This document shows positions 37,974-47,130 of a stretch of 64,000 nucleotides of DNA, piece after piece. Numbering within the stretch: the first letter of the stretch is position 1; every line of letters starts with the position of its first letter. Source of the stretch: Streptomyces sannanensis (GTDB lineage Bacteria > Actinomycetota > Actinomycetes > Streptomycetales > Streptomycetaceae); NCBI RefSeq assembly GCF_039536205.1, contig NZ_BAAAYL010000001.1, forward strand, positions 2,480,001-2,544,000. Direction: 5' to 3'. Made by a program: the position numbers and the translations under genes. The notes below the pieces were generated by a model. The model was not told the DNA's origin. It saw only the letters and a list, made by a program, of their open reading frames with translations, and ran no database searches.

Positions 37974-39812
37974 GTGCACCACCGCACCTCCAGACGCACC
38001 CTTCTCACCGCCACCGCCGCCCTGGCCGTCGCGGCCGCCACCGGAACGGCCTCCCGCACCGCCATGGCCGCCGAGGGCCGGGACGCCCTGCTCCAGCAGC
38101 TCATCGACCGGATGAGCCTGGAGGAGAAGGTCGGCCAGCTCTTCGTCATGCGGGTGTACGGACACTCCGCGACCGCCCCCGACCAGGCCGACATCGACGC
38201 CAACCTCGGCGAGATCGGCGTCCGCACCGCCGCCGAGCTGATCGCGAAGTACCACGTCGGCGGCATCATCTACTTCGCCTGGGCGCACAACACCCGTGAC
38301 CCGCACCAGATCGCCGACCTTTCCAACGGCATCCAGCGGGCCGGACTGGCCCAGCCCACCCCCGTCCCGCTCCTGATCTCCACGGACCAGGAGCACGGCA
38401 TAGTGGCCCGTGTGGGCAAGCCCGCCACCCTGATGCCGGGCGCCATGGCGCTCGGGGCCGGGGCATCGCGCGCGGACGCCCGCGAGGCGGCCAGGATCGC
38501 GGGCACCGAGCTCGCCGCGATGGGCATCACCCAGAACTACGCCCCGGTCGCCGACGTCAACGTCAACCCGGCCAACCCCGTCATCGGCGTACGGTCCTTC
38601 GGCGCCGACCCGCAGGCCGTGGCGGCCCTGGTCGCGGCCCAGGTGCAGGGGTACCAGCTCGCCGGCGTCGCGGCGACGTCCAAGCACTTCCCGGGGCACG
38701 GCGACACGGCCACCGACAGCCACTACGGCCTTCCGATGATCACCCACACCGCCGAGCAGTGGGAGCGGCTGGACGCCCCACCCTTCCGGGCGGCGATCGA
38801 CGTGGGCATCGAGTCGATCATGACCGCGCACATCGTGGTCCCGGCCCTCGACCCGAGCGAGGACCCGGCCACCCTCTCCCGGCCGATCCTCACCGGCATC
38901 CTGCGCGAGCGCCTCGGCTACGACGGCGTGGTCGTCACCGACTCGCTCGGTATGGCGGGCGTGCGCCAGAAGTACGGCGACGACCGGGTGCCGGTGCTCG
39001 CCCTCAAGGCCGGCTGCGACCAGCTGCTGAACCCGCCCAGCCTGGACATCGCCTGGAACGCCGTCCTCCGGGCCGTCAGGACGGGCGAGCTCAGCGAAGC
39101 GCGGCTCGATCAGTCGATCCTGCGCATTCTGCGGCTCAAGACGAAACTCGGCCTGTTCCGCGACCCGTACGTCAGCCACGGGGGCGTGGACCGCGCGGTG
39201 GGCAAGCCCTCCCATCTCGCCGCCGCCGACAAGATCGCCGAGCGGACCACCACCCTGCTCGCCAACGACGGCGGCCTGCTGCCGCTCAGCGCGAGCGCAC
39301 AGCCCGAACTGCTGGTCGTGGGCGCCGACCCGGCGTCCCCCTCCGGCACCACCGGTCCGCCCACGACCGTGCTCGCCGGCGCTCTCGGCGAACTCGGCTT
39401 CAGGGCCACCGCCCTGTCCACGGGCATCACCCCGACCCGGGCGAGGATCGACGCGGCGGTGGCGGCGGCCGCCGGCAAGGACGCGGTGATCGTGGCGACG
39501 TACAACGTCTCCGCGACCAGCCCGCAGCGCACCCTGGTCGCCGAACTCGCCGCGACCGGAGTCCCGGTCGTCACGGTCGCCATCCGCAATCCGTACGACA
39601 TCGCCTGGATCTGGGGGTCCCCCCGGACGGACTCCGGGGGAGGCCGGCGCGCGGCTCTCGCCACGTACTCCTGGACCGATGTGGAACTGCGCGCCGCGGC
39701 CCGGGTGATCGCCGGGAAGGCCGCACCGCGGGGCGCACTGCCGGTTCCGGTGCAGCGGGCCGACGACCCGGCGCGGATTCTTCACCCGATCGGGTACGGC
39801 CTGCGGTACTAG
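37974..39812 (+). CDS. Exported glycoside hydrolase family 3 beta-N-acetylhexosaminidase
   Basis: 612 residues from GTG 37974 (GGAAGGAG five bases upstream). Tat-type signal with RRTLLTATAALA. The GH3 N-domain has the KHFPGHGDTATDSHYGLP motif of NagZ-type hexosaminidases (His acts as acid/base) and the nucleophile Asp in VVVTDSLGMAGV. A C-terminal alpha/beta domain follows. It should release N-acetylglucosamine from chitin or wall fragments outside the cell. A short G/C-run hairpin repeat (39611-39645) encodes GSPRTDSGGG inside the C-terminal domain. Confidence 0.93.
   Translation: MHHRTSRRTLLTATAALAVAAATGTASRTAMAAEGRDALLQQLIDRMSLEEKVGQLFVMRVYGHSATAPDQADIDANLGEIGVRTAAELIAKYHVGGIIYFAWAHNTRDPHQIADLSNGIQRAGLAQPTPVPLLISTDQEHGIVARVGKPATLMPGAMALGAGASRADAREAARIAGTELAAMGITQNYAPVADVNVNPANPVIGVRSFGADPQAVAALVAAQVQGYQLAGVAATSKHFPGHGDTATDSHYGLPMITHTAEQWERLDAPPFRAAIDVGIESIMTAHIVVPALDPSEDPATLSRPILTGILRERLGYDGVVVTDSLGMAGVRQKYGDDRVPVLALKAGCDQLLNPPSLDIAWNAVLRAVRTGELSEARLDQSILRILRLKTKLGLFRDPYVSHGGVDRAVGKPSHLAAADKIAERTTTLLANDGGLLPLSASAQPELLVVGADPASPSGTTGPPTTVLAGALGELGFRATALSTGITPTRARIDAAVAAAAGKDAVIVATYNVSATSPQRTLVAELAATGVPVVTVAIRNPYDIAWIWGSPRTDSGGGRRAALATYSWTDVELRAAARVIAGKAAPRGALPVPVQRADDPARILHPIGYGLRY
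39611..39645. repeat. G/C-run hairpin repeat inside the GH3 gene
   Basis: GGGGGTCCCCCCGGAC...CTCCGGGGGAGG, in frame, adding about 10 residues. Confidence 0.75.
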
Positions 39813-39869
39813 ACGTGGACAGGCCCGGAGCGTCACGCTTGTCGGACGTGTCGGGGGTGGGGGGTCACC

Positions 39870-40484
39870 ATGCGTCGGTACCGATTGCCGGGGGTGTTGT
39901 GTGTCTGCGTCCTGCTGCTCGCCTCGCTGGCCGCCTGCCAGCGGGGCGAGCCGCGGGCCGCCGGCACGGCGGCGAGCGAGAACCCCCTCACGCCCACCGG
40001 ATACGGGCTGACCTTCCTGGGCGTGAACGAATGCAGTGCGAGGGGCAGCGAGCACCGCGAGGTGCCGTGCACGAGCGAGAAGGCGGCGGCCCGGGTGCTG
40101 GCCCGCTACGACGGCACCCCGCCGGACACCTCGCCCTGCCCGCCCACCACCGACTTCGTGCTCCACATCTCCGAACGCCGCCCCTCCCTCGACGAGAACG
40201 GCGACGGGGCGGTGCCCCGCGGCTATGCCTGCATGCGCAACCTGGAACCGCCGCACCCCGGCGACCCGGGCATGGGCGGAGGTCCGCACACGATCGTCGG
40301 CGACTGCGTGTACAGCTCCCGCAAGGGAGAGGTGAAGGAGACCGCCTGCGACGGCTCCGGCCCGAAGGCCCCGCAGTTCAAGGTGGCGAGCGCGGTGGCC
40401 ACACGGTCGCAGTGCCCGCCCTCCACGGCGTTGTACGTCCAGCTGGGCGGGGAAAAGCCCGTGGGCTGCGCCCGCCGCGTCTGA
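39870..40484 (+). CDS. Lipoprotein of unknown function
   Basis: 204 residues. The signal ends in a lipobox (LLASLAAC, lipidated Cys at about 23), so it is anchored to the outer face of the membrane. The mature part has eight Cys (CSARG, VPCTS, SPCPP, ACMRN, GDCVY, TACDG, SQCPP, VGCAR), suggesting four disulphides. I recognise no family. It follows the GH3 gene by 57 bp on the same strand and might be co-transcribed. Its last codons and stop lie inside the terminator hairpin at 40459-40504. Confidence 0.85.
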   Translation: MRRYRLPGVLCVCVLLLASLAACQRGEPRAAGTAASENPLTPTGYGLTFLGVNECSARGSEHREVPCTSEKAAARVLARYDGTPPDTSPCPPTTDFVLHISERRPSLDENGDGAVPRGYACMRNLEPPHPGDPGMGGGPHTIVGDCVYSSRKGEVKETACDGSGPKAPQFKVASAVATRSQCPPSTALYVQLGGEKPVGCARRV

Positions 40485-40504
40485 ACGGCGGGCGCAGCCC
40501 ACGG
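40459..40504. terminator. 19-bp perfect hairpin with the lipoprotein stop codon in its loop
   Basis: Arms 40459-40477 and 40486-40504 are exactly complementary; the 8-base loop CGTCTGAA contains the TGA. Serves both convergent genes. Confidence 0.9.
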
Positions 40505-40521
40505 ATGTGACGGAGAAGCGG

Positions 40522-41976
40522 CTACGGGCGCATCCGCAGCTCGCGCGCGTCCAGCTTGTCGAGCTTGGCGTCGTGCTTCGCCAGCGGCTTCGCGTTGGAC
40601 GGGTCGGCCTTGACGGCTGCCGGGGCGACGCCCGCCCACTCCAGGATCCTGGCGGTCGCGAAGGCCTTCTCGTCGTCGGGCAGACCGGCGACGCGGGCAC
40701 CGTGGTTGGCGCCGGGCACGGTGTAGATGTACGAGTCGACGGTGTGCTTGCCGAGGTGGAAGCGCTCCGAGCCCCACGGGTCGTTCTGGCCGTAGACGTA
40801 CATCATGTGGTTCGCGTTGTTGCGGACCCAGATGTCCACGTCACGCATCGCCGAGGGGTCGAACTTCATCGGGATGTCGCTCGGCACGAAGTTGCGCGAC
40901 GGCTGGTAGCCGTAGCGGGTCAGGCCGTCCAGGTGCGGCTGCTTGATGGTGGGCCAGCCCAGCTGGGTGCTGGCCTGGTAGTAGTACGGCGTGTAGGGCT
41001 CCAGGCCCTGGTCGGTGTAGGCGCTCCAGCCGGAGATCTCCTCGATGGTCTCGAAGAGCTGCTCGTCGGTGGTGTCCTTGTCGACCGCCGGGACCAGGGT
41101 GAAGCAATCGGACTCGAGCCGGGTCTGCCAGAAGCCCCAGACGAAGTCGAGGACCACGGCCTCGAAGGCCTTGTCCAGGCTGCCGATGGTGTTGAAGGTG
41201 GAGCCGTCCTTGTCGGCGTACTCCTTGTACATCGGCTCGAGCTTGTCGCGGCGCGTGAGCGCCTCCGTCTGCACCGCGTTCAGCCGGTCGCGGCACTCCT
41301 TGGTGCCGACGTTGGCGAAGAAGTCGTCGTACGCCGAGTCTTCCTTGTTCAGGACGTCGTTGGGCGCGACGTAGGCGACCACGCCGTCCATGTCCTTCGG
41401 GTAGAAGCGCTCGTAGTACGTGGCGGTCATACCGCCCTTGGAGCCGCCGGTGGAGATCCAGTTCTTGCTGTAGATCTTCTTCAGCGCCGTGTAAATGCGG
41501 TGCTGGTCGCTGGCGGCCTGCCAGATGTCCAGCTTGGACCAGTCGGCCGGGGCGGGCCGGGACGGAGTGAAGAAGCGGTACTCCATCGACACCTGGTTGC
41601 CGTCGACGATCTGGGTGGGCTCGCGGCGTCCGGGGGTGGTGGAGACGTTGTAGCCGCCGGTGTAGAAGACCGTCGGGCGGCTGGTGTCCTTGTGCAGCAA
41701 GGTGATCCGCTGCTCGAAGGTGCCCTTGGACGGGTCCCGGTGGTCGACCGGCTGGGTGTAGTTGAGGACGAAGAACCGGTAACCGGCGTACGGCTTCTCC
41801 TCGATGAGGCTCATTCCCGGGATCGCGAGAATGCGGTCCTTGATGTCGGTGGTCGCGGCCTGCTCCGCAGTCGCGGCCTGCTCCGCGGTGGTGGCCGCCT
41901 CGGCCGTTGCTCCGGCCGCCGTCACCGTGCCGGTCAGCACGGCCATGGACAGCAGCCATCCGAGCGACTTGCGCAT
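40522..41976 (-). CDS. Secreted family S37 (PS-10) tripeptidyl aminopeptidase
   Basis: 484 residues. Signal MRKSLGWLLSMAVLTGTVTA, then a short repeat AATAEQAATTAEQ-type propeptide. The S37 fold shows FFVLNYTQPVDHRDPSKGTF, FYTGGYNV, the nucleophile Ser in STGGSKGGMTATYYERFYP, and late ANHMMYVYGQNDPWGSERF with Asp/His of the triad (NHGARV). S37 enzymes release tripeptides from N-termini and help mature secreted proteins such as transglutaminase in Streptomyces. Secreted, monocistronic. Confidence 0.92.
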   Translation of the reverse strand: MRKSLGWLLSMAVLTGTVTAAGATAEAATTAEQAATAEQAATTDIKDRILAIPGMSLIEEKPYAGYRFFVLNYTQPVDHRDPSKGTFEQRITLLHKDTSRPTVFYTGGYNVSTTPGRREPTQIVDGNQVSMEYRFFTPSRPAPADWSKLDIWQAASDQHRIYTALKKIYSKNWISTGGSKGGMTATYYERFYPKDMDGVVAYVAPNDVLNKEDSAYDDFFANVGTKECRDRLNAVQTEALTRRDKLEPMYKEYADKDGSTFNTIGSLDKAFEAVVLDFVWGFWQTRLESDCFTLVPAVDKDTTDEQLFETIEEISGWSAYTDQGLEPYTPYYYQASTQLGWPTIKQPHLDGLTRYGYQPSRNFVPSDIPMKFDPSAMRDVDIWVRNNANHMMYVYGQNDPWGSERFHLGKHTVDSYIYTVPGANHGARVAGLPDDEKAFATARILEWAGVAPAAVKADPSNAKPLAKHDAKLDKLDARELRMRP

Positions 41977-42074
41977 ATACCCTCCCCTGGATCACAGCAG
42001 ACGCCGTGAACCTAACCGGGGGAACACCGGTACCGCCAGACCCGGTTGGCAACGATTGTCACGTTGTCGGACCG

Positions 42075-42464
42075 TCAGCAGAGGATCCATCCCGTGCCGG
42101 CCCGTCGGCCGGACACCGAACCCTCGGCGAGCACACAGCGGCTCAGCGCGTGGACCGTGACCGGTCCGGCCTGACGGGTGTAACGACCGCTGTCCACCGC
42201 GGGACGGCCGCCGCGCGCCCGGATGCTGACGGACATCGGCCGCCGCGCTCCCGGGGACTTGGCGACGGTGACGGCACAGGCGTACTGGCGGCTCTTGTAG
42301 ACGTGGAGCTCTCCCGTCGCGAAGACGACGGTCTTCACCTTGCGACCCGAACAGGTCGAGGCGGCCGCCGCGCTGGGCGCACCGGGGCCCACGACGGACA
42401 GGGCGGTCGTCGTCAGCACGGCCAGCCCGGCCATCAGCCGCCTGCGCCACGCACCATCGAACAC
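42075..42464 (-). CDS. Small secreted two-disulphide protein, conserved in Streptomyces
   Basis: 129 residues from GTG 42464 (GGAGG five bases upstream; an ATG at 42485 lacks one). Signal VFDGAWRRRLMAGLAVLTTT with cleavage near AAAAS. The mature part has Cys in STCSG, YACAVT, SRCVL and WILC, and conserved blocks ATGELHVYKSRQYACAV and MSVSIRARGGRPAVD. No enzyme motif. Function unknown. It shares a 150-bp divergent promoter region with the gene at 42615. Confidence 0.8.
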   Translation of the reverse strand: MFDGAWRRRLMAGLAVLTTTALSVVGPGAPSAAAASTCSGRKVKTVVFATGELHVYKSRQYACAVTVAKSPGARRPMSVSIRARGGRPAVDSGRYTRQAGPVTVHALSRCVLAEGSVSGRRAGTGWILC

Positions 42465-42614
42465 ACGCACCTCCCGCGACCCCATGAACGTACAAGCGTA
42501 CGGACGCAGGGTGCGGCCTGGTTGGTTGCCGGGAATCCAGGCCGAATTCAGCGCAACCGAAACAGCACACCGGTGGTCCAACAGGACAGACCGCGCGAAA
42601 GGCAGGTTATTGCC

Positions 42615-43214
42615 ATGACTCAACCGCGTTCGGCAGCCCGCGCATTGCTCGCGGCCGCGCTGCTCACCTCCATCGCGGTGGTCCCCGCCGCCGCGTCCTC
42701 GCTCCCCCGGACTTCGTCCGGCGGGACCCCCACCTCGCTCCTCCCCCAGACTGCGTCCGGCGGGACCCCCACCTCGCTTCTCCCCCGGACTTCGTCCGGG
42801 GGGACCCCCACCTCGCTTCGCTCGGCTGCCGCGCCGGCCCCTCCGCGCAGTGGCAGCCCGGCCCCCGCCTACGACCGGGTCGCGCACTTCTACGGCGCGT
42901 ACATCGACGTCGCCCACGATCCCGGGGACAACGCGCTCGCCGCGGAGCTGCGGACGTTCTATCTGACGCCCCGGCTGCGCGAGGAACTCCGTGACTGGGA
43001 GCGCCGCCATCCCGCCGCCGACGGGGTGCTGCGCGGCCGGAGCGTCCCGACCGCCTGGAAGGTCACCCCGCGCGACAGCGGCATGGGCCACACCTGGTCG
43101 GTGGTCCGGCTGACCTGGGGCTCGGGCCCGGGACGTACCTACACCTATCTGGAGGTGCAGTCGGACCTGGACACCAGGAGGATCTCCGGGATCAGGGAGC
43201 TGCCCACCGGCTGA
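42615..43214 (+). CDS. Secreted protein with an N-terminal tandem repeat created by hairpin elements
   Basis: 199 residues. Signal [20 protein letters not shown] with cleavage near AAA. Residues 29-66 are three near-identical 12-13-residue units (SLPRTSSGGTPT type) encoded by G/C-run hairpin repeats. From about 85 there is a folded domain (VAHFYGAYIDVAHDPGDNAL ... WKVTPRDSGMGHTWSVVRLT ... YLEVQSDLDTRRISGIRELP) resembling small NTF2-like/lipoprotein domains. The stop TGA abuts the stop of the convergent ABC gene with no gap. Confidence 0.75.
   Translation: MTQPRSAARALLAAALLTSIAVVPAAASSLPRTSSGGTPTSLLPQTASGGTPTSLLPRTSSGGTPTSLRSAAAPAPPRSGSPAPAYDRVAHFYGAYIDVAHDPGDNALAAELRTFYLTPRLREELRDWERRHPAADGVLRGRSVPTAWKVTPRDSGMGHTWSVVRLTWGSGPGRTYTYLEVQSDLDTRRISGIRELPTG
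42699..42812. repeat. Three tandem G/C-run hairpin repeats inside a coding sequence
   Basis: Each unit has CCCCCGGACTTCGTCCGG-type inverted repeat. Units of 36, 39 and 39 bp, all in frame. Confidence 0.9.
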
Positions 43215-46200
43215 TCAGACGGCCGCGGCCGGCTCCTCCTCGCCTATGAACGTGCGCCACAGCGCGGCGTACCGGCCGTCGCGCGCCAGCAACTCGTCGT
43301 GCGTACCGTCCTCGGCGACCCGGCCGCCGTCCATCACCACCACCCGGTCGGCGCGCGCCGCCGTCGTCAGCCGGTGCGCGACGACCAGGGTGGTGCGCTT
43401 GCCGGCCAGACGGTCGGTGGCCTGATTGACCTGCGCCTCGGTGGCCAGGTCCAGGGCCGCGGTCGCCTCGTCGAGCAGCAGGATGTCCGGGTCGACCAGC
43501 TCGGCGCGGGCCAGGGCGATCAGCTGGCGCTGACCGGCGGAGAGGTTGCGGCCGCGCTCGGCGACCTCGTGGAGATAGCCGCCGTCCAGCGTGGCGATCA
43601 TGTCGTGCGCGCCGACCGCTCGCGCCGCGGCCTCCACCTCGGCGTCGGTGGCGTCGGGCCGTCCGTAGGCGATGGCGTCCCGGACCGTACCGGCGAAGAG
43701 GTACGCCTCCTGCGGCACCACGCCGAGCCGGTGCCGGTAGCCGGGGAGGTCCAGATCGCGCAGGTCCTGGCCGTCCGCGGTGACCCGGCCGGACGTCGGG
43801 TCGTAGAACCGGGCGACCAGCTTGACCAGGGTGGACTTGCCGGCGCCGGTCTCGCCGACGAAGGCGACGGTCTGGCCGGCCGGGATGCGCAGATCAATGC
43901 CGGTGAGGGCCTCTTCCCCGCCGCCGGCCCCTTCCTTCTTCGAATACGTGAAGGACACATCCTCGAAGGCGATCTCACCGCGCAGCGATGGCACGTCCAG
44001 CGGCTCGGACGGCTGAGCGGTGGATGTGGGCTCCTGGAGCAGCTCCTGTACGCGCCGCAGCGAGACCGTGGCCTGCTGGTAGCCGTCGAAGACCTGCGAC
44101 AGCTGCTGCACGGGAGCGAAGAACAGGTCGATGTAGAGGAGGTAGGCGACCAGCGCGCCGGTGGTGAGCGTGCCGGCCTCCACCCGTCCCGCGCCGACCA
44201 CCAGCACCGACGCCGCGGCCACCGACGACAGCAGCTGCACGAACGGGAAGTAGACCGAGATCAGCCACTGGCCGCGCACCCGGGCGGCCCGGTAGGAGGC
44301 GCTGCGCTCGGCGAACCGCGCCAGGCCGTCCCGCTCGCGGCCGAAGGCCTGCACGATCCTGAGCCCGGTCACCGACTCCTGGAGATCGGCGTTGACGGCG
44401 CTGATCCGCTCGCGGGCCAGTTCGTACGCCTTGACGCTCTGCTTGCGGAAGAAGTACGTGCCGACGATCAGCGGCGGCAGCGTCGCGAAGACCACCAGCG
44501 CGAGCTGGATGTCGATGACGGCGAGCACGAGCATGATGCCGAAGAAGGTGACGACCGAGACGAACGCGGTGACCAGGCCGGTCTGCAGGAACGTGGACAT
44601 GGCGTCCACGTCCGTCGTCATCCGGGTCATGATCCGGCCGGTCAGCTCACGCTCGTAGTAGTCGAGGCCGAGCCGCTGCAGCTGCGCGAAGATCTTCAGC
44701 CGCAGGGAGTACAGCACCCGCTCACCGGTGCGCCCGGTCATCCGGGTCTCGCCCACCTGCGCCGCCCACTGCACGATCACGGCCAGCAGGGCCAGCCCGG
44801 AGGCCGCCCACACCGCGCCGAGAGCCATCTGCGAGACACCCTGGTCGATACCGTGCCGGATCAGGACCGGCAGGGCCAGCGACATCCCGGCGTCGACGGC
44901 CACCAGCAGCAGGCTGATCAGCAGCGGCAGCCCGAAGCCGCGCAGCAGCCGCCGCAGCCCGTAGGACTCCTCCGCCGTCACGGCCCGTGCCTCGTCGATG
45001 CCGGGCGTGTCGGTGGCCGGGGGCAGCGCCTCCACCTGGGCGAGCAGCTCGGGCGATGGGGGTGCCCCCTGCCCGAGCGAAGCCGAGGGCTTGGGGGACG
45101 GCATACCGGCCACATCGGTGGTGCGGGGCTGCTCCTCCCGGGTCCACAGGGCGGGCGTGATGCCGCGCTCGGCGTCGAACTCGGCGTCCAGCTCCTCCTG
45201 GACCGTACGGTCCTCGACCGCCTCCGAGGCCTGCAGAATGTGCCCGGGCGAGACTCCGCCGAGCTCGTCGGGGTCGGTCAGCAGCCGCCGGTAGAGCGCG
45301 GAGCGCCGCTCCAGCTCCTCGTGCGTGCCGATGTCGGCGAGCCGTCCCCGGTCGAGTACGGCGATACGGTCCGCGAGGCCGAGGGTGGAGCGGCGGTGGG
45401 CTATCAGCAGGGTCGTCCGTCCCGCCATGACGCCGCGCAGCGCTTCATGGATCTCGTGCTCGACGCGGGCGTCGACGGCGGAGGTGGCGTCGTCGAGGAG
45501 CAGCAGCCGGGGGTCGGCGAGGATGGCGCGGGCGAGCGCGACGCGCTGGCGCTGACCGCCGGAGAGGGTGAGGCCGTGCTCGCCGACCCTGGTGTCGTAG
45601 CCCTCGGGCAGCTCGCTGATGAAACGGTCCGCCTGGGCGGCGCGGGCGGCGTTCTCGATCTCCTCCTGGGTCGCGTCCGGCTTCCCGTACGCGATGTTGG
45701 CGCGCACGGTGTCGGAGAAGAGGAAGCTGTCCTCCGGTACGAGCCCGATGGCGCCGCGCAGCGATTCCAGCGTCAGTTCGCGGACGTCGTGGCCGCCGAC
45801 GAGGACCGCGCCGTGCGTCACGTCGTAGAAGCGGGGCAGCAGCAGCGCGACGGTGGACTTGCCGCTGCCGGAGGAGCCGACGACGGCGACGGTCTCTCCG
45901 GGGCGGATCTCCAGCGAGAAGCCGTCCAGCACCGGCCGGCCGTCCTCGTAGGCGAAGGAGACGTCGTCGAACTCGACGGTCGCGGGAGCGTCCGCGGACA
46001 GTTCCTTCGTGCCGTCCTGGATCGACGGCTCGGTGTCGATCAGCTCCAGCACCCGCTCGACACCGGCCCGCGCCTGCTGGCCGACGGTGAGCACCATGGC
46101 CAGCATCCGGACCGGGCCGACCAGCTGGGCCAGGTAGGCCGAGAAAGCGACGAACGTACCGAGCGTGATCTGGCCGCGGGTCGCCAGCCAGCCGCCGAGC

Positions 46201-46982
46201 GCCAGCATCGCGACCTGGCCGAGCGCCGGAACGGCCTGGAGGGCGGGGGTGTAGCGGGCGTTCAGCCGGATCGTACGCAGCCGGCCCGCGAAGAGCTTCC
46301 GGCCGACCTCGCGCAGCTTGCCGGTCTCCTGGTCCTCCTGCCCGAAGCCCTTGACGACACGCACGCCGGAGACGGCCCCGTCGACGACGGTCGCGACGGC
46401 GGCGGCCTGGCCCTGGGCGTACCAGGTGGCGGGGTAGAGCCGTTTCTTGCTGGCCCGGGCGATGAACCAGAGCGCGGGTGCGACGGCGAGGGCGACGACG
46501 GTCAGCGGCGGCGACAGCCACAGCATGATCGCGAGCGAGATCAGGAAGAGCAGGATGTTGCCGATGGTCATCGGCAACATGAAGAGAAGCCCCTGGATGA
46601 GCTGCAGGTCGCTGGTGGCGCGGCCGACGACCTGTCCGGTGGAGAGCTCGTCCTGGCGGCGGCCGTCGAGCCGCGCGACGGTGCCGTACATCTCGGTACG
46701 GAGGTCGTGCTGGACGTCGAGGGCGAGCCGCCCGCCGTAGTAGCGCCGGAGGTACGTCAGCACATAGACGACGACCGCGGCGACGACCAGCAGACCCGTC
46801 CACACGGCCAGCGAACGCGTGTGCGTTCCTATCACGTCATCGATGATCACCTTGGTGATCAGCGGCGCGAGCGCCATCACCGCCATGCCGGCGAGCGAGG
46901 ACCCGAGCGCCAGCAACACGTCGCTCCGATACCGCCAGGCATACCCGGCGAGCCGTCGCGCCCACCCCGTTCGTGCCGCCAC
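43215..46982 (-). CDS. Fused full-length ABC exporter (two TMD-NBD halves) with one degenerate ATP site
   Basis: 1255 residues from GTG 46982, with GGGAGG five bases upstream (the longer GTG at 47030 lacks one). Half 1: six TM helices, then an NBD with GSSGSGKST (369-377), LSGGQRQR (473-480) and LLLLDDATS, where the catalytic Glu is Asp498 and the Q-loop reads VPEDSF. The linker includes a hairpin-repeat-encoded segment (PSPKPSASLGQGAPPS). Half 2: six TM, canonical GETGAGKST, VPQEAY, LLLLDEATA, but signature LSAGQ. This is the asymmetry of heterodimeric exporters (TM287/288, BmrCD), here on one chain as in mycobacterial Rv0194. Probably multidrug or lipid export. Confidence 0.93.
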   Translation of the reverse strand: MAARTGWARRLAGYAWRYRSDVLLALGSSLAGMAVMALAPLITKVIIDDVIGTHTRSLAVWTGLLVVAAVVVYVLTYLRRYYGGRLALDVQHDLRTEMYGTVARLDGRRQDELSTGQVVGRATSDLQLIQGLLFMLPMTIGNILLFLISLAIMLWLSPPLTVVALAVAPALWFIARASKKRLYPATWYAQGQAAAVATVVDGAVSGVRVVKGFGQEDQETGKLREVGRKLFAGRLRTIRLNARYTPALQAVPALGQVAMLALGGWLATRGQITLGTFVAFSAYLAQLVGPVRMLAMVLTVGQQARAGVERVLELIDTEPSIQDGTKELSADAPATVEFDDVSFAYEDGRPVLDGFSLEIRPGETVAVVGSSGSGKSTVALLLPRFYDVTHGAVLVGGHDVRELTLESLRGAIGLVPEDSFLFSDTVRANIAYGKPDATQEEIENAARAAQADRFISELPEGYDTRVGEHGLTLSGGQRQRVALARAILADPRLLLLDDATSAVDARVEHEIHEALRGVMAGRTTLLIAHRRSTLGLADRIAVLDRGRLADIGTHEELERRSALYRRLLTDPDELGGVSPGHILQASEAVEDRTVQEELDAEFDAERGITPALWTREEQPRTTDVAGMPSPKPSASLGQGAPPSPELLAQVEALPPATDTPGIDEARAVTAEESYGLRRLLRGFGLPLLISLLLVAVDAGMSLALPVLIRHGIDQGVSQMALGAVWAASGLALLAVIVQWAAQVGETRMTGRTGERVLYSLRLKIFAQLQRLGLDYYERELTGRIMTRMTTDVDAMSTFLQTGLVTAFVSVVTFFGIMLVLAVIDIQLALVVFATLPPLIVGTYFFRKQSVKAYELARERISAVNADLQESVTGLRIVQAFGRERDGLARFAERSASYRAARVRGQWLISVYFPFVQLLSSVAAASVLVVGAGRVEAGTLTTGALVAYLLYIDLFFAPVQQLSQVFDGYQQATVSLRRVQELLQEPTSTAQPSEPLDVPSLRGEIAFEDVSFTYSKKEGAGGGEEALTGIDLRIPAGQTVAFVGETGAGKSTLVKLVARFYDPTSGRVTADGQDLRDLDLPGYRHRLGVVPQEAYLFAGTVRDAIAYGRPDATDAEVEAAARAVGAHDMIATLDGGYLHEVAERGRNLSAGQRQLIALARAELVDPDILLLDEATAALDLATEAQVNQATDRLAGKRTTLVVAHRLTTAARADRVVVMDGGRVAEDGTHDELLARDGRYAALWRTFIGEEEPAAAV
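45057..45105. repeat. G/C-run hairpin repeat in the ABC linker
   Basis: GGGGGTGCCCCC, GAGCGAAGCCGAGGG and CTTGGGGGAC elements, matching those at 32796-32872; in frame. Confidence 0.8.
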
Positions 46983-47059
46983 TGGTGCCTCCCGTCGTCC
47001 TGCTCTGCCGGAAGGCACCAACGCGGTCACCGGCGGATTTCATCCCGCCGCGTCGAAGA

Positions 47060-47095
47060 CCGGTCGCAGGTCCTAGGACCAGGACCTGCGACCGG
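47060..47095. terminator. 15-bp perfect hairpin downstream of the beta-lactamase-fold gene
   Basis: Arms 47060-47074 and 47081-47095 (CCGGTCGCAGGTCCT and its complement), loop AGGACC. Confidence 0.88.
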
Positions 47096-47130
47096 AGGAA
47101 GGTTTTCGGCTCAGGCGCCGGGTTCTCGGC

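Noticed and set aside
46983..47030. Upstream GTG start for the fused ABC exporter
   Set aside because: No Shine-Dalgarno; GTG 46982 has GGGAGG at five bases.
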